A stretch of DNA of 64,000 bases, from the NCBI RefSeq assembly GCF_003026105.1, contig NZ_PYNW01000011.1, positions 1-64,000 of the forward strand. Direction: 5' to 3'. Each line of letters opens with the position of its first letter. Within the stretch, counting starts at the first letter, position 1. The notes beneath the pieces are model-generated. The model searched no databases and was not told where the DNA came from. It saw only the letters and a list, made by a program, of their open reading frames with translations. The position numbers and the translations under genes are program-made. Source of the stretch: Photobacterium sp. GB-56. Lineage in GTDB: Bacteria > Pseudomonadota > Gammaproteobacteria > Enterobacterales > Vibrionaceae. Below are positions 1 through 7,690 of this stretch, piece by piece.

Positions 1-173
<173 letters not shown>

Positions 174-304
174 TACAACACCCAAGGGGTTTTTATCTCG
201 TCAAGAGAAACGCGGACTCCAAGTACACTTGAACGTGTAGAGAACACTAGTTAACTTTTCCCAGATTGCTATTTATTGTCGATGACAATAAATAAAACCA
301 AATT

Positions 305-424
305 TGCTTGGCGACCATAGCGTTATGGACCCACCTGATCCCATGCCGAACTCAGTAGTGAAACGTAATAGCGCCGATGGTAGTGTGGGGTCTCCCCATG
401 TGAGAGTAGGACATCGCCAGGCTT
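305..424 (+). rRNA. 5S ribosomal RNA
   Basis: A stretch of about 120 nucleotides matches gammaproteobacterial 5S rRNA throughout: TGCTTGGCGACCATAGCG at the 5' end, the central CCCATGCCGAACTCAG loop, GCGCCGATGGTAGTGTGGGG, and a 3' end CGCCAGGC that pairs with the start. It lies about 130 bp after 23S and about 135 bp before tRNA-Asp. The spacer behind it contains an A/T-rich inverted repeat near 437-475 that may be a processing signal. Confidence 0.96.
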
Positions 425-559
425 CCAATTCGTTTTCATCTTTTTAAGAAAAAGACGAAAGCAAAAAAATAGATATCTATTTGAACTATGGATATCGCAT
501 GTGGTGTTATCGCTCTTAGCCATCCATGGCTTCGCGATATTAGAACATCCATGTTCGTC

Positions 560-636
560 GGAGCGGTAGTTCAGTTGGTTAGAATACCGGCCTGTCACGC
601 CGGGGGTCGCGGGTTCGAGTCCCGTCCGCTCCGCCA
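560..636 (+). tRNA. tRNA-Asp (GTC)
   Basis: This is a complete 77-nt cloverleaf. The acceptor strands GGAGCGG and CCGCTCC pair perfectly, the D-arm contains AGTTCAGTTGGTTAG, the anticodon loop reads CTGTCAC (anticodon GTC), the T-arm is GCGGGTTCGAGTCCCGT, and the 3' CCA is encoded. It is very close to E. coli tRNA-Asp. Its position distal to 5S marks the end of the rRNA operon. It is the intact parent of the degenerate copies downstream. Confidence 0.97.
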
Positions 637-644
637 CTTATATT

Positions 645-675
645 AAGCCCTAGTCGAAAGACTGGGGCTTTTTTA
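645..675 (+). terminator. Rho-independent terminator after tRNA-Asp
   Basis: An 11-bp stem (AAGCCCTAGTC pairing with GACTGGGGCTT, one G-T pair) closes a GAAA tetraloop and is followed by a T-run. It ends the rRNA/tRNA-Asp transcript and is itself copied with the downstream degenerate units. Confidence 0.85.
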
Positions 676-704
676 CATTTGGAATAAATGAGTTAAATGT
701 ATTT

Positions 705-802
705 GAGTGAGTTGGCAGTTCAGTTGGTTATCCTCTTTATTGGAGAGCTTAGCGGCCTGTCACGCCGGGGGGGCGCGGGTTCGAGTCCCGTCCGCTCCGC
801 CA
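705..802 (+). pseudogene. degenerate tRNA-Asp copy 1
   Basis: The copy keeps the D-arm core AGTTCAGTTGGTTA, the anticodon stem-loop with GTC, the T-arm GCGGGTTCGAGTCCCG, the 3' acceptor strand and CCA. The 5' acceptor strand no longer pairs with the 3' strand. The five bases between D-arm and anticodon stem of the intact tRNA are replaced by about 21 bases (CTCTTTATTGGAGAG core) that can form their own hairpin. A cloverleaf cannot form, so it is called a pseudo-tRNA. It is followed by a near-perfect copy of the parental terminator. Confidence 0.8.
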
Positions 803-810
803 CTTATACT

Positions 811-840
811 AAGCCCTAGTCGAAAGACTAGGGCTTTTTT
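811..840 (+). terminator. terminator of degenerate copy 1
   Basis: AAGCCCTAGTC and GACTAGGGCTT form a perfect 11-bp stem around GAAA, followed by a T-run. It is nearly identical to the terminator after the intact tRNA-Asp, showing that tRNA plus terminator were duplicated as one unit. Confidence 0.8.
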
Positions 841-870
841 ACATTTGGAATAAATGAGTTAAATGTATTT

Positions 871-997
871 GAGTGAGTTGGTAGTTCAGTTGGTTAGCCT
901 CTTTATTGGAGAGCTTAGCGGCCTGTCACGCCGGGGAGCGCGGGTTCGAGTCCCGCTTGAGCGCAAGCCCGAACTAGGCGTCCCCACCGTTCCGCCA
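871..997 (+). pseudogene. degenerate tRNA-Asp copy 2
   Basis: It has the same altered 5' strand and the same 21-bp hairpin insert as copy 1, plus a second insert of about 35 bp (beginning CTTGAGCGCAAGCCCG) between the T-arm and the terminal TTCCGCCA. The GTC anticodon loop and T-arm are intact, but the acceptor stem is split. It sits in a direct-repeat unit that starts near 843. A spurious 61-codon reading frame runs across it. Confidence 0.8.
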
Positions 998-1005
998 CTT
1001 ATATT

Positions 1006-1036
1006 AAGCCCTAGTCGAAAGACTAGGGTTTTTTTA
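1006..1036 (+). terminator. terminator of degenerate copy 2
   Basis: Third copy of the tRNA-Asp terminator: the CCCTAGTC/GACTAGGG stem with a GAAA loop, followed by seven or more T. One base differs from the previous copy at the foot of the stem. Confidence 0.78.
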
Positions 1037-1065
1037 CATTTGGAATAAATGAGTTAAATGTATTT

Positions 1066-1192
1066 GAGTGAGTTGGTAGTTCAGTTGGTTAGCCTCTTTA
1101 TTGGAGAGCTTAGCGGCCTGTCACGCCGGGGGGCGCGGGTTCGAGTCCCGCTTGAGCGCAAGCCCGAACTAGGCGTCCCCACCGTTCCGCCA
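1066..1192 (+). pseudogene. degenerate tRNA-Asp copy 3
   Basis: Nearly identical to copy 2, with both the hairpin insert and the 35-bp insert in the acceptor region. The repeat unit starts near 1038. After CCA the sequence departs from the other units and runs into a different terminator. The strong similarity of copies 2 and 3 implies a recent duplication or ongoing gene conversion. Confidence 0.8.
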
Positions 1193-1202
1193 CTTATTAA
1201 GA

Positions 1203-1233
1203 AGCCTCGCTAGTAATAGCGAGGTTTTTTTTC
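1203..1233 (+). terminator. terminator after the degenerate tRNA array
   Basis: CCTCGCTA and TAGCGAGG form a perfect 8-bp stem with a short loop, followed by eight T residues. The stem differs from those of the preceding units, so this is probably the original terminator of another tRNA or operon that was joined by recombination. Confidence 0.85.
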
Positions 1234-1362
1234 GTCTGTAGAAAGTGGAAATGATAGTGTGTAGTTAAGCTTTTATTGCGAAGCTTAGGCAAGTCTTGCA
1301 CTCTCGGCCACTTATTTAAGATCTCAGTAGAGCTTTTTTGTATGGCTGATTATTGATAAGCA

Positions 1363-2715
1363 TCATATAGTTACCAGCTTAGACTTGTGTTTTATGCTGT
1401 ATTGGAAACGAAGGTAAAGCGTTAATGCAATAATAAAAGTGCTTAATTCTGCGATAGGTAAAGCAAAAAGAAACGGGATGCTTGGAATAAAATTTGTGAA
1501 GAGTAGAAGCAGTGATACAGGTAAAACTAACCCTCTTGATAAAGCGATAATAGATGATTGAAGAGGACAATGCATCGCTGTGAAATAACAAGATAGTAAG
1601 ACATTTATTCCGCTAAAGATAAAACAGGGCCATATAACGCCAATGTAACTTAATGCCAATTTATAGGCGTCAGACTCTGTATTATCAATGAAAAGCTTCG
1701 TTATTGAATCTGATCCTGACAGTACGCTTACTATTAATAGTGTACTAATACTTATCACGGTAACGGTAGCTAAAAGCATGAATTGGTTGATGCGTGTGAA
1801 ATTTTTTGCTCCATAGTTTTGGCTTACCAGTATATGAAGAGCATCGATAATGCCGTAAAACAGCATCATGCTAATAAATAACATATAGTTTGCGACAGCG
1901 AAGCCTGAGATAGCAGTATTGCCCTGCACTTTCATCAATAGCCAATGAATAGTGAAAATAACAATACCAACAGAAATTTCATTGATATATTCTGAAATCC
2001 CATTAAGTAGCCCTCTGAAGTAAGGTTTCACGCTTGAATAACAGAGCTTAAATTTAATTAATCTTTGTTTCTTAGTGAAAAAAGTACAGAGCACTAATAA
2101 CTGTATTATCTGTGCTATACCTGTTGCCCAAGCGGCCGATTGAATTCCCCACTGAAAATAGCCAAGAAAAAGAACATCAAGCATGATGTTAACGACAGAG
2201 CCCAAGACTAAAGCTGATGTTGCTAGCGTTGGAAAGCCATCTGCGCGTACAAAATAATATAAAACCATCGTGGTTAGTTGAATGATGAGTACGACTGATA
2301 TTACTTGGAAGTAAGCTTGAGTAAGGGGGGTTAATTGTTCATCAACACCAAGAAATAAAAATAAAGTCTCATTGAAAAATAAACTAATAATCGCCATCAA
2401 GGTAGCGAATAAAAAAATAGAGATTAACGATAAGGTAAAAATACCATTAGCCTCTTTATAGTTTCCTTCTCCGATAAATTTTCCTGCAGTTACTGTCCCA
2501 CCAATAGCCACCATTAGACCCAATGCAAACATGAATGTGATGTAAGGAATAAGAATATTGATAGCTGCTAAAGCTTCATAACCTAGATATTTTCCTACAA
2601 AGATCCCATCGACCAAACTTGCAGTGGTAATAGCAAGTAATGCAATGAGTGCAGGAAAAGCAAACAGGAAAAAAGTACTAATGATAGGGCCCTGAGTGAC
2701 CTTGTTATACGTCAT
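1363..2715 (-). CDS. MATE-family efflux transporter, candidate siderophore exporter
   Basis: The 450-residue product is an inner-membrane protein with about twelve hydrophobic segments arranged as two six-helix halves, the length and layout of MATE (multi-antimicrobial extrusion) cation-coupled antiporters. The N-terminal part contains the family-typical segment FPALIALLAITTASLVDGIF. It is transcribed away from the asbA-asbF genes, and a Fur-type box lies in the 191-bp gap between them. From this context I infer that it exports the siderophore made by the divergent operon; the sequence alone shows only a MATE transporter. Petrobactin export in Bacillus anthracis uses a different (RND-type) pump, so this would be a non-orthologous replacement. 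A drug-efflux role is the alternative. Confidence 0.85.
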   Translation of the reverse strand: MTYNKVTQGPIISTFFLFAFPALIALLAITTASLVDGIFVGKYLGYEALAAINILIPYITFMFALGLMVAIGGTVTAGKFIGEGNYKEANGIFTLSLISIFLFATLMAIISLFFNETLFLFLGVDEQLTPLTQAYFQVISVVLIIQLTTMVLYYFVRADGFPTLATSALVLGSVVNIMLDVLFLGYFQWGIQSAAWATGIAQIIQLLVLCTFFTKKQRLIKFKLCYSSVKPYFRGLLNGISEYINEISVGIVIFTIHWLLMKVQGNTAISGFAVANYMLFISMMLFYGIIDALHILVSQNYGAKNFTRINQFMLLATVTVISISTLLIVSVLSGSDSITKLFIDNTESDAYKLALSYIGVIWPCFIFSGINVLLSCYFTAMHCPLQSSIIALSRGLVLPVSLLLLFTNFIPSIPFLFALPIAELSTFIIALTLYLRFQYSIKHKSKLVTI

Positions 2716-2841
2716 GAATTTATGTTTTATGAATGAGCTTAATGTCCATTTTGAAGCGTTTCAATCATAAGTACGAGCGTTGAAGTGCCACGTTTTGCTG
2801 CTGCATACATTTTTGTGTAACAAATGTAATCATTGTTGAAA

Positions 2842-2856
2842 TGAGAATTAATATCA
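2842..2856 (+). promoter_or_regulatory. Fur box in the MATE/asbA divergent promoter
   Basis: TGAGAATTAATATCA fits the 7-1-7 Fur core TGATAATNATTATCA with one mismatch per half. It lies 51 bp before asbA and about 127 bp before the MATE gene, where it could control both directions. Binding is inferred from the consensus only. Confidence 0.7.
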
Positions 2857-2906
2857 TTAAGAATCTTTAATTAATTTCTTATTTATCAATAAATAGTCGG
2901 TTCAAC

Positions 2907-4697
2907 ATGATGTTAACAGCAAAAAAAATAGCTGAAGTCGCTTCATTTCAGGCCCTCTTTAATTGTTACTTAAAAGAATGTAAGCAAGATTCATGGTACC
3001 GAGTTGATGCGTGGATGGAGAAAAATGAATTATGTTGTTCACCATCGTGTCAGTGGATTATTGAAATAAACTTACCTATAGAACATGTAGTTATAGCCGT
3101 TGAAGTGACTTATAAAACCATTGTTGGTCGCCATACTTTTGGTGATATCTGGTTAAAAAATAATGATGAAAATTGGTATAACAGCTCTGAAAAAGAAGCT
3201 GCAATTACGCTTTTAGATTCATTTTTTGAGCAAAAGACAATGTCACTGAAAAAACAGGAACTATTGATTCGCCTGTTAGAAAGTATGTCGCTCATGGAGT
3301 ATTTTTTGGCGGAAAATATGACAAAAAATGCACCGCCTTCTCGCTGTTTTATTGATGCTGAACAGAGTTTAGTTTTTGGACATTGGCAACATCCGACGCC
3401 TAAAAGTCGTCAAGGGATGCTTGATTTTCATCATCAATATTATGCGCCTGAATTAAAAGGGGAGTTTGCACTTCATTACTTTAATGTTGCCCGCTCTTTG
3501 ATTTGCCAGCGCTCAGCATTATCAATTTCAGCTGAAGAGATCATTGCTTCTTCTCTCGAAACCGCAGACTTACAAATTTCAGATGAGTTTATAGTCTTGC
3601 CTATGCATCCGCTGCAAGCGCAAAAATTATTACATGATCCTGCTATTCTGGATTTAATGACTCAGGGGCTAATTATTGATAGCGGACAGCATGGTTGTAA
3701 GTTCACCGCAACGTCCTCTGTGAGATCGCTATACAGTGCGCATTTATCTTGGATGTATAAGTTTTCGATACCTGTAAAAATTACGAATTCTCTTAGAGTA
3801 AATAAACGTCATGAACTTGATGCTGGCGTAGTTATGGCTGGGTTATATCGTAAGACGGGATTTAGTGGTGATTATCCTAGCTTTAATGTTGTGACAGATC
3901 CTGCATACGTCACCGTATTATTACCAGAGCGAGAAGAAAGTGGTTTTGAAACGATTATTCGAGAAAATCCATTTCAGGCGGATCAAGATCAGGATGTTCT
4001 TACTATTGCTGCATTGACACAAGATCCGCTGCCAAATCAAGCATCGTTATTAGCCTCTATTATTGTTGAGTTGGCAACGAAAGAGCATTGCTCTGAATCT
4101 CATGTAGCGATGCGATGGTTTGCCCGCTATTGGGATTGTGCGATAGATCCTATGATCCGTTTGTATGATGAGCATGGCATTGCGTTAGAAGCACACCAAC
4201 AAAATAGCGTTATTCAATTAGAGACTGGTTATCCATCGAATTATTATTTCCGAGATAACCAAGGTTTCTATTTATCAAAAAGCTACCGCAGTTATTTAGA
4301 AGGTATGGAGCCTGAATCTAGCCGTGTTCATGACTTGTATTTTGATGATGAAATGATCTGTGAGCGATTCACTTATTATTTAATGATCAACCATCTCTTT
4401 TCGATTATTGGTCGACTAGGCGCTGATCATATTATTGATGAAGCTTTATTACTGAATTTTGTTAAGCAACGGCTCACCGCATTACATAAATCATTACTGG
4501 GTGGCGGTAAATTATTTGTCGAGCAATTACTGACAAATAAGCAATGGGCAATGAAAGCGAATTTACTGACACGTGTCCACGATGTCGATGAATTAATGGT
4601 TGAGAACGAACAGGCGATTTATTGCTACATCGATAATCCATTTATAACAGCTGATACCACAAATCAGAAAAAGGAGGTATCAGATGCCATTGCCTAA
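2907..4697 (+). CDS. asbA: AsbA-like NIS siderophore synthetase (petrobactin type)
   Basis: This 596-residue enzyme belongs to the IucA/IucC family of NRPS-independent siderophore synthetases, which adenylate a citrate carboxylate and condense it with an amine. By recall it resembles B. anthracis AsbA (about 600 residues), which joins spermidine to citrate. Shared blocks include FGHWQHPTPKSRQG, the LPMHPLQAQ motif, ATSSVRSLY, KITNSLRVNK, GFETIIRENPF and ALEAHQQNSV with the following YYFRDNQGF. It is the first gene of an operon: asbB overlaps its 3' end by 14 bp. A Fur box lies 51 bp upstream. Two adjacent ATG codons start the frame; the first is used here. The family is certain; the exact substrate is inferred from homology and gene order. 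Confidence 0.9.
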   Translation: MMLTAKKIAEVASFQALFNCYLKECKQDSWYRVDAWMEKNELCCSPSCQWIIEINLPIEHVVIAVEVTYKTIVGRHTFGDIWLKNNDENWYNSSEKEAAITLLDSFFEQKTMSLKKQELLIRLLESMSLMEYFLAENMTKNAPPSRCFIDAEQSLVFGHWQHPTPKSRQGMLDFHHQYYAPELKGEFALHYFNVARSLICQRSALSISAEEIIASSLETADLQISDEFIVLPMHPLQAQKLLHDPAILDLMTQGLIIDSGQHGCKFTATSSVRSLYSAHLSWMYKFSIPVKITNSLRVNKRHELDAGVVMAGLYRKTGFSGDYPSFNVVTDPAYVTVLLPEREESGFETIIRENPFQADQDQDVLTIAALTQDPLPNQASLLASIIVELATKEHCSESHVAMRWFARYWDCAIDPMIRLYDEHGIALEAHQQNSVIQLETGYPSNYYFRDNQGFYLSKSYRSYLEGMEPESSRVHDLYFDDEMICERFTYYLMINHLFSIIGRLGADHIIDEALLLNFVKQRLTALHKSLLGGGKLFVEQLLTNKQWAMKANLLTRVHDVDELMVENEQAIYCYIDNPFITADTTNQKKEVSDAIA

Positions 4698-6414
4698 TTG
4701 TCTTACGCTAGAACCTGAACAGAGAATCATTAAGCAAATTTTTGAAGCTATCATGTTTGAACAATTGGTTGAAATTGATGTTGGCTCTGAGAATGGTTAC
4801 AACACGTTTACTTGGATCATGGCGGAAAAGCATTATCACGTTCGTGGTCATATTGGCGCTTTTGGGCGTTATCGTTTAGATATTTCAACCTTAACGATTG
4901 ATGGTCAGCCTCAGCTTATCTCGCAATCTTGGGAAGATATTGTTCGAGATTTGCCTGCCCTTGAGCAAGTTAAGTTATCTATTATCGAAGAGTTTAAACA
5001 AACCTCCAATTTGTGTCGCTGGAATCAAGACAATATTCCAGCTCGTGATTCACGTCGGCAGGCAAGTTTTATTGAGTTGGAAGCACAACTTGATGAAGGA
5101 CATCCTTATCACCCCTCTTTTAAAGCGCGAACAGGGTTTAACTTTCTTGATCATCAATGTTATGGACCTGAAGCTGGGGAATCATTTTGTTTGCACTGGA
5201 TCGCGATAAAAAGAACACATTTTCGTTCACATTTACCTGATGAGCATGATCGTTTTTGGTCTAGTGAATTAGATCAAGATCACTGGCAAACATTGAGTTT
5301 TATTTTATCTCAGCAGCAAGGTAACTGGCAGGAGTATGCTTTATTGCCTGTTCATCCTTGGCAGTGGCGTCAATTACACAAAGAAGATTTTCCATCTTTA
5401 CTTGATCAGAAAATTATTATCGATTTGGGAGAGTTAGGAGACCAATATGTTGCTTCGCAATCGGTCAGAACTTTACTCAATGTGACGAATAAAGCAAAAG
5501 CCAATATCAAATTGCCATTGAATATGGTGAACACCTCTTCTAAGCGGACCTTAGCTGGTTATTCCGTTTGCTTGGCACCAGAGATATCAACATGGCTTGA
5601 AACCATTGTTAGTCAAGATCCTGAGTTGTCAGGATTAGACATCTTAGCCGAATACGCGGGCGGGATTTATGTACCGCTTGGGAAAACGGTGGAGTGTGAT
5701 CCTTTAAGTGACCAACTGGCGGTTATTTTTAGAGAAAGCCTAGAAAAAAAATTATCACCTGAGCAAACGGCGGTACCATTTAATGCGTTGATGATGGTCG
5801 AGCAAGATGGTCAGCCATTCATTGATCATTGGATTGATAAATATGGCTTAGTACCGTGGCTTTCGCAACTTATCGAGGTGGCAGTGATCCCAATTTGGCA
5901 CTTATTGGTCAAGTATGGGGTGGGAACGGAGCCGCACGGACAAAACATGGTATTGGTTCACCGCAATGGTTGGCCTGAAAAGATTATTATTCGTGATTTT
6001 CATGAAAGTGTCGAATACCACTCTGCGTTCCTTAGTACTGAGTTTCCAGCACCTGATTTAGCATTATTAGAACCAACCTTAGCCAAGGCACCTCTAGATA
6101 TATTTTATGCCATGAGTTCGGTAGAGCTGCTGCGCGAATTAGTGATGGATACCTTATTCATTTATAACCTTGCAGAGGTCTCTCACCTTATTGAATGGCA
6201 TTACGGTGGAACGGAAAGGCAGTTCTGGCAACTGGTTGAGAATAAGCTCGAACAATACAGTGCAGCGCATCCAGAGCTCGCTGATCGGATAGCTCAACTC
6301 GATTACCAATCTACTTCAATTGCAACAGAATCATTATTAGCTCGAAAATTTCAGGCTAAGAAACAAGAGTGTCACCATATCGTGTCGAATGCGCTTTCGT
6401 GCGCTTTTAAATAA
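4684..6414 (+). CDS. asbB: AsbB-like NIS siderophore synthetase
   Basis: This is a second IucA/IucC-family synthetase, 576 residues, not a simple duplicate of the first. Visible family motifs are HPSFKARTGF, LLPVHPWQW, ASQSVRTLLN, KLPLNMVNTSSKR and GTEPHGQNMVLV with IIRDFHES. In the petrobactin pathway AsbB adds the second spermidine arm to the citrate-spermidine intermediate. The start ATG lies inside the end of asbA (14-bp overlap) and follows a strong AAAGGAGG ribosome-binding site, which indicates translational coupling. asbC starts 10 bp after its stop. The role assignment rests on family, order and neighbours. Confidence 0.9.
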   Translation: MPLPNCLTLEPEQRIIKQIFEAIMFEQLVEIDVGSENGYNTFTWIMAEKHYHVRGHIGAFGRYRLDISTLTIDGQPQLISQSWEDIVRDLPALEQVKLSIIEEFKQTSNLCRWNQDNIPARDSRRQASFIELEAQLDEGHPYHPSFKARTGFNFLDHQCYGPEAGESFCLHWIAIKRTHFRSHLPDEHDRFWSSELDQDHWQTLSFILSQQQGNWQEYALLPVHPWQWRQLHKEDFPSLLDQKIIIDLGELGDQYVASQSVRTLLNVTNKAKANIKLPLNMVNTSSKRTLAGYSVCLAPEISTWLETIVSQDPELSGLDILAEYAGGIYVPLGKTVECDPLSDQLAVIFRESLEKKLSPEQTAVPFNALMMVEQDGQPFIDHWIDKYGLVPWLSQLIEVAVIPIWHLLVKYGVGTEPHGQNMVLVHRNGWPEKIIIRDFHESVEYHSAFLSTEFPAPDLALLEPTLAKAPLDIFYAMSSVELLRELVMDTLFIYNLAEVSHLIEWHYGGTERQFWQLVENKLEQYSAAHPELADRIAQLDYQSTSIATESLLARKFQAKKQECHHIVSNALSCAFK

Positions 6415-6424
6415 TAGGGATATT

Positions 6425-7681
6425 ATGATTTACGTTAACGATGATTATATCGATAGTGCTTTTTTCTCACAGTGCTTCCAAATATTTTCAGCGCACCCTC
6501 AGTTAAAAGACTGTGCAGGAAAACGTGTTGCCGTGTGCCTACAAAATCCTGCTCAGTTGCTAGCACTTTGTTTATATTTAAAAAGAAATGGTGGTTCATT
6601 TTATCCTATTTTAGCCACGACTCCGCGTTTAGCGGCAAAGCGTTTAGCAGACAAAGCAAACTGTCATATCGTTATTTTTGATATTGAGCAGACGGGACTG
6701 ACGCTAAAAAGAGAAGATAAAGATCAACAAGCGGTTTTAGTACAAACTAGCTCTGGGACAACTGGTGAGCCGAAAGTGATCACTCGCTCTTGGTTGTCTA
6801 TTGATGAAGAAATTGAAAGTTATGTGACAACCTTTACAGCACCTCAGTCCATGACCCCTTTAATTGCATGTCCAATTACTCACTCTTATGGATTAATTTG
6901 TGGCGTACTTGTCGCGCTTAAGCGTGGTTTAGTGCCTGTGATCATAACCAACATTAATCCTAAATACCTATTGAGAAAATGCTTAGAGAATAGTGAGCAC
7001 TTGCTTTATTCATCACCAAACTTACTGCATTCCCTCGTACAGCTCTATCCCAAACAAGAACAACTACATGCTGTGATGACGTCAGGAACGGTGCTACCGC
7101 AAGCCTGGTTTGAAGCGATAAAGGTACGAAGTCAGTATTTATTCCAGCAATACGGTTGTTCTGAAGCCGGTTGTATTGCCGTCTGTGAAAATCCTGAATA
7201 TGCCAATCAAATGGGCTTTCCACTTCCACATTTAAGGGTATCAGCAGGGAGTGATGTCACTTCCCCGCAAGAGATCATCGTATCCAAAAATAAGCTTGAT
7301 ATTAATACTCAAGATCTTGGTTTTTTTGATGTGCAAGGGCAGTTATGTTTCGTTTCCCGTAGCGATGACATGATCAATGTTTCTGGGCTGAATGTGTATC
7401 CACAAGATGTGGAAAACGTTGTGATGGAATTGGCTGAAATTACAGATGCGGTGGTGTTTAAGCGTGCCGATGAGTTATCTGGTGAGCGTGTGTGTTTGCA
7501 GTTTGTGGCTGACACAATGATTGAACCAAGCCGGATTCGTCAATGGTGTGGAACGCGTTTAGCGAATCACCAGTTACCCGTTGATATAGAGCAGCGCGAG
7601 ATTATCGAAAAAGCGGCAAACGGAAAGATAAATCGAAAAGCGCTTTCACAAAGTAGTGTTTCAATTGCAGCGATTGGTTAA
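6425..7681 (+). CDS. asbC: AsbC-like 3,4-dihydroxybenzoate-AMP ligase
   Basis: This 418-residue member of the acyl/aryl-AMP ligase (ANL) superfamily has the P-loop-like SSGTTGEPK near residue 110, the QQYGCSEAG block that corresponds to the YG-E motif, and a C-terminal subdomain with GLNVYPQDVE and the near-terminal NGKINRKAL carrying the catalytic lysine. AsbC of B. anthracis (about 412 residues) activates 3,4-dihydroxybenzoate and loads it on the carrier AsbD; the carrier domain is encoded by the next gene here. I chose ATG 6425, preceded by AGGGA, over a longer frame that would begin inside asbB, because its length fits the family. Confidence 0.88.
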   Translation: MIYVNDDYIDSAFFSQCFQIFSAHPQLKDCAGKRVAVCLQNPAQLLALCLYLKRNGGSFYPILATTPRLAAKRLADKANCHIVIFDIEQTGLTLKREDKDQQAVLVQTSSGTTGEPKVITRSWLSIDEEIESYVTTFTAPQSMTPLIACPITHSYGLICGVLVALKRGLVPVIITNINPKYLLRKCLENSEHLLYSSPNLLHSLVQLYPKQEQLHAVMTSGTVLPQAWFEAIKVRSQYLFQQYGCSEAGCIAVCENPEYANQMGFPLPHLRVSAGSDVTSPQEIIVSKNKLDINTQDLGFFDVQGQLCFVSRSDDMINVSGLNVYPQDVENVVMELAEITDAVVFKRADELSGERVCLQFVADTMIEPSRIRQWCGTRLANHQLPVDIEQREIIEKAANGKINRKALSQSSVSIAAIG

Positions 7682-7690
7682 GGAAGAAAA

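Larger units (their letters stand above)
677..1192 (+). repeat. tandem direct repeat of tRNA-Asp-derived units
   Basis: Three direct repeats start at about 677, 843 and 1038, each opening with ATTTGGAATAAATGAGTTAA. The spacing is 166 bp between units 1 and 2 and 195 bp between units 2 and 3. The difference comes mainly from the 35-bp insert in units 2 and 3. Each unit holds a leader of about 30 bp and a degenerate tRNA-Asp; units 1 and 2 also end in a copy of the tRNA-Asp terminator. The region between the intact tRNA-Asp and the MATE gene holds no protein gene. Confidence 0.85.

Noticed and set aside
323..637. Open frame of 104 codons on the minus strand
   Set aside because: It is the antisense of 5S rRNA, the spacer and tRNA-Asp; such frames are common annotation artefacts.
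863..1048. Open frame of 61 codons over the tRNA-like repeats
   Set aside because: It runs through degenerate tRNA copy 2 and its terminator and has no ribosome-binding site or protein-like composition.
677..1192. CRISPR-like repeat array
   Set aside because: The repeats are long, contain tRNA arms and terminators, and have no unique spacers of constant length; they are duplicated tRNA units.
2907..6414. Aerobactin or vibrioferrin biosynthesis
   Set aside because: There is no lysine monooxygenase or acetyltransferase (aerobactin) and no ATP-grasp/decarboxylase pair (vibrioferrin); the AMP ligase, carrier and AsbF-type dehydratase point to petrobactin.
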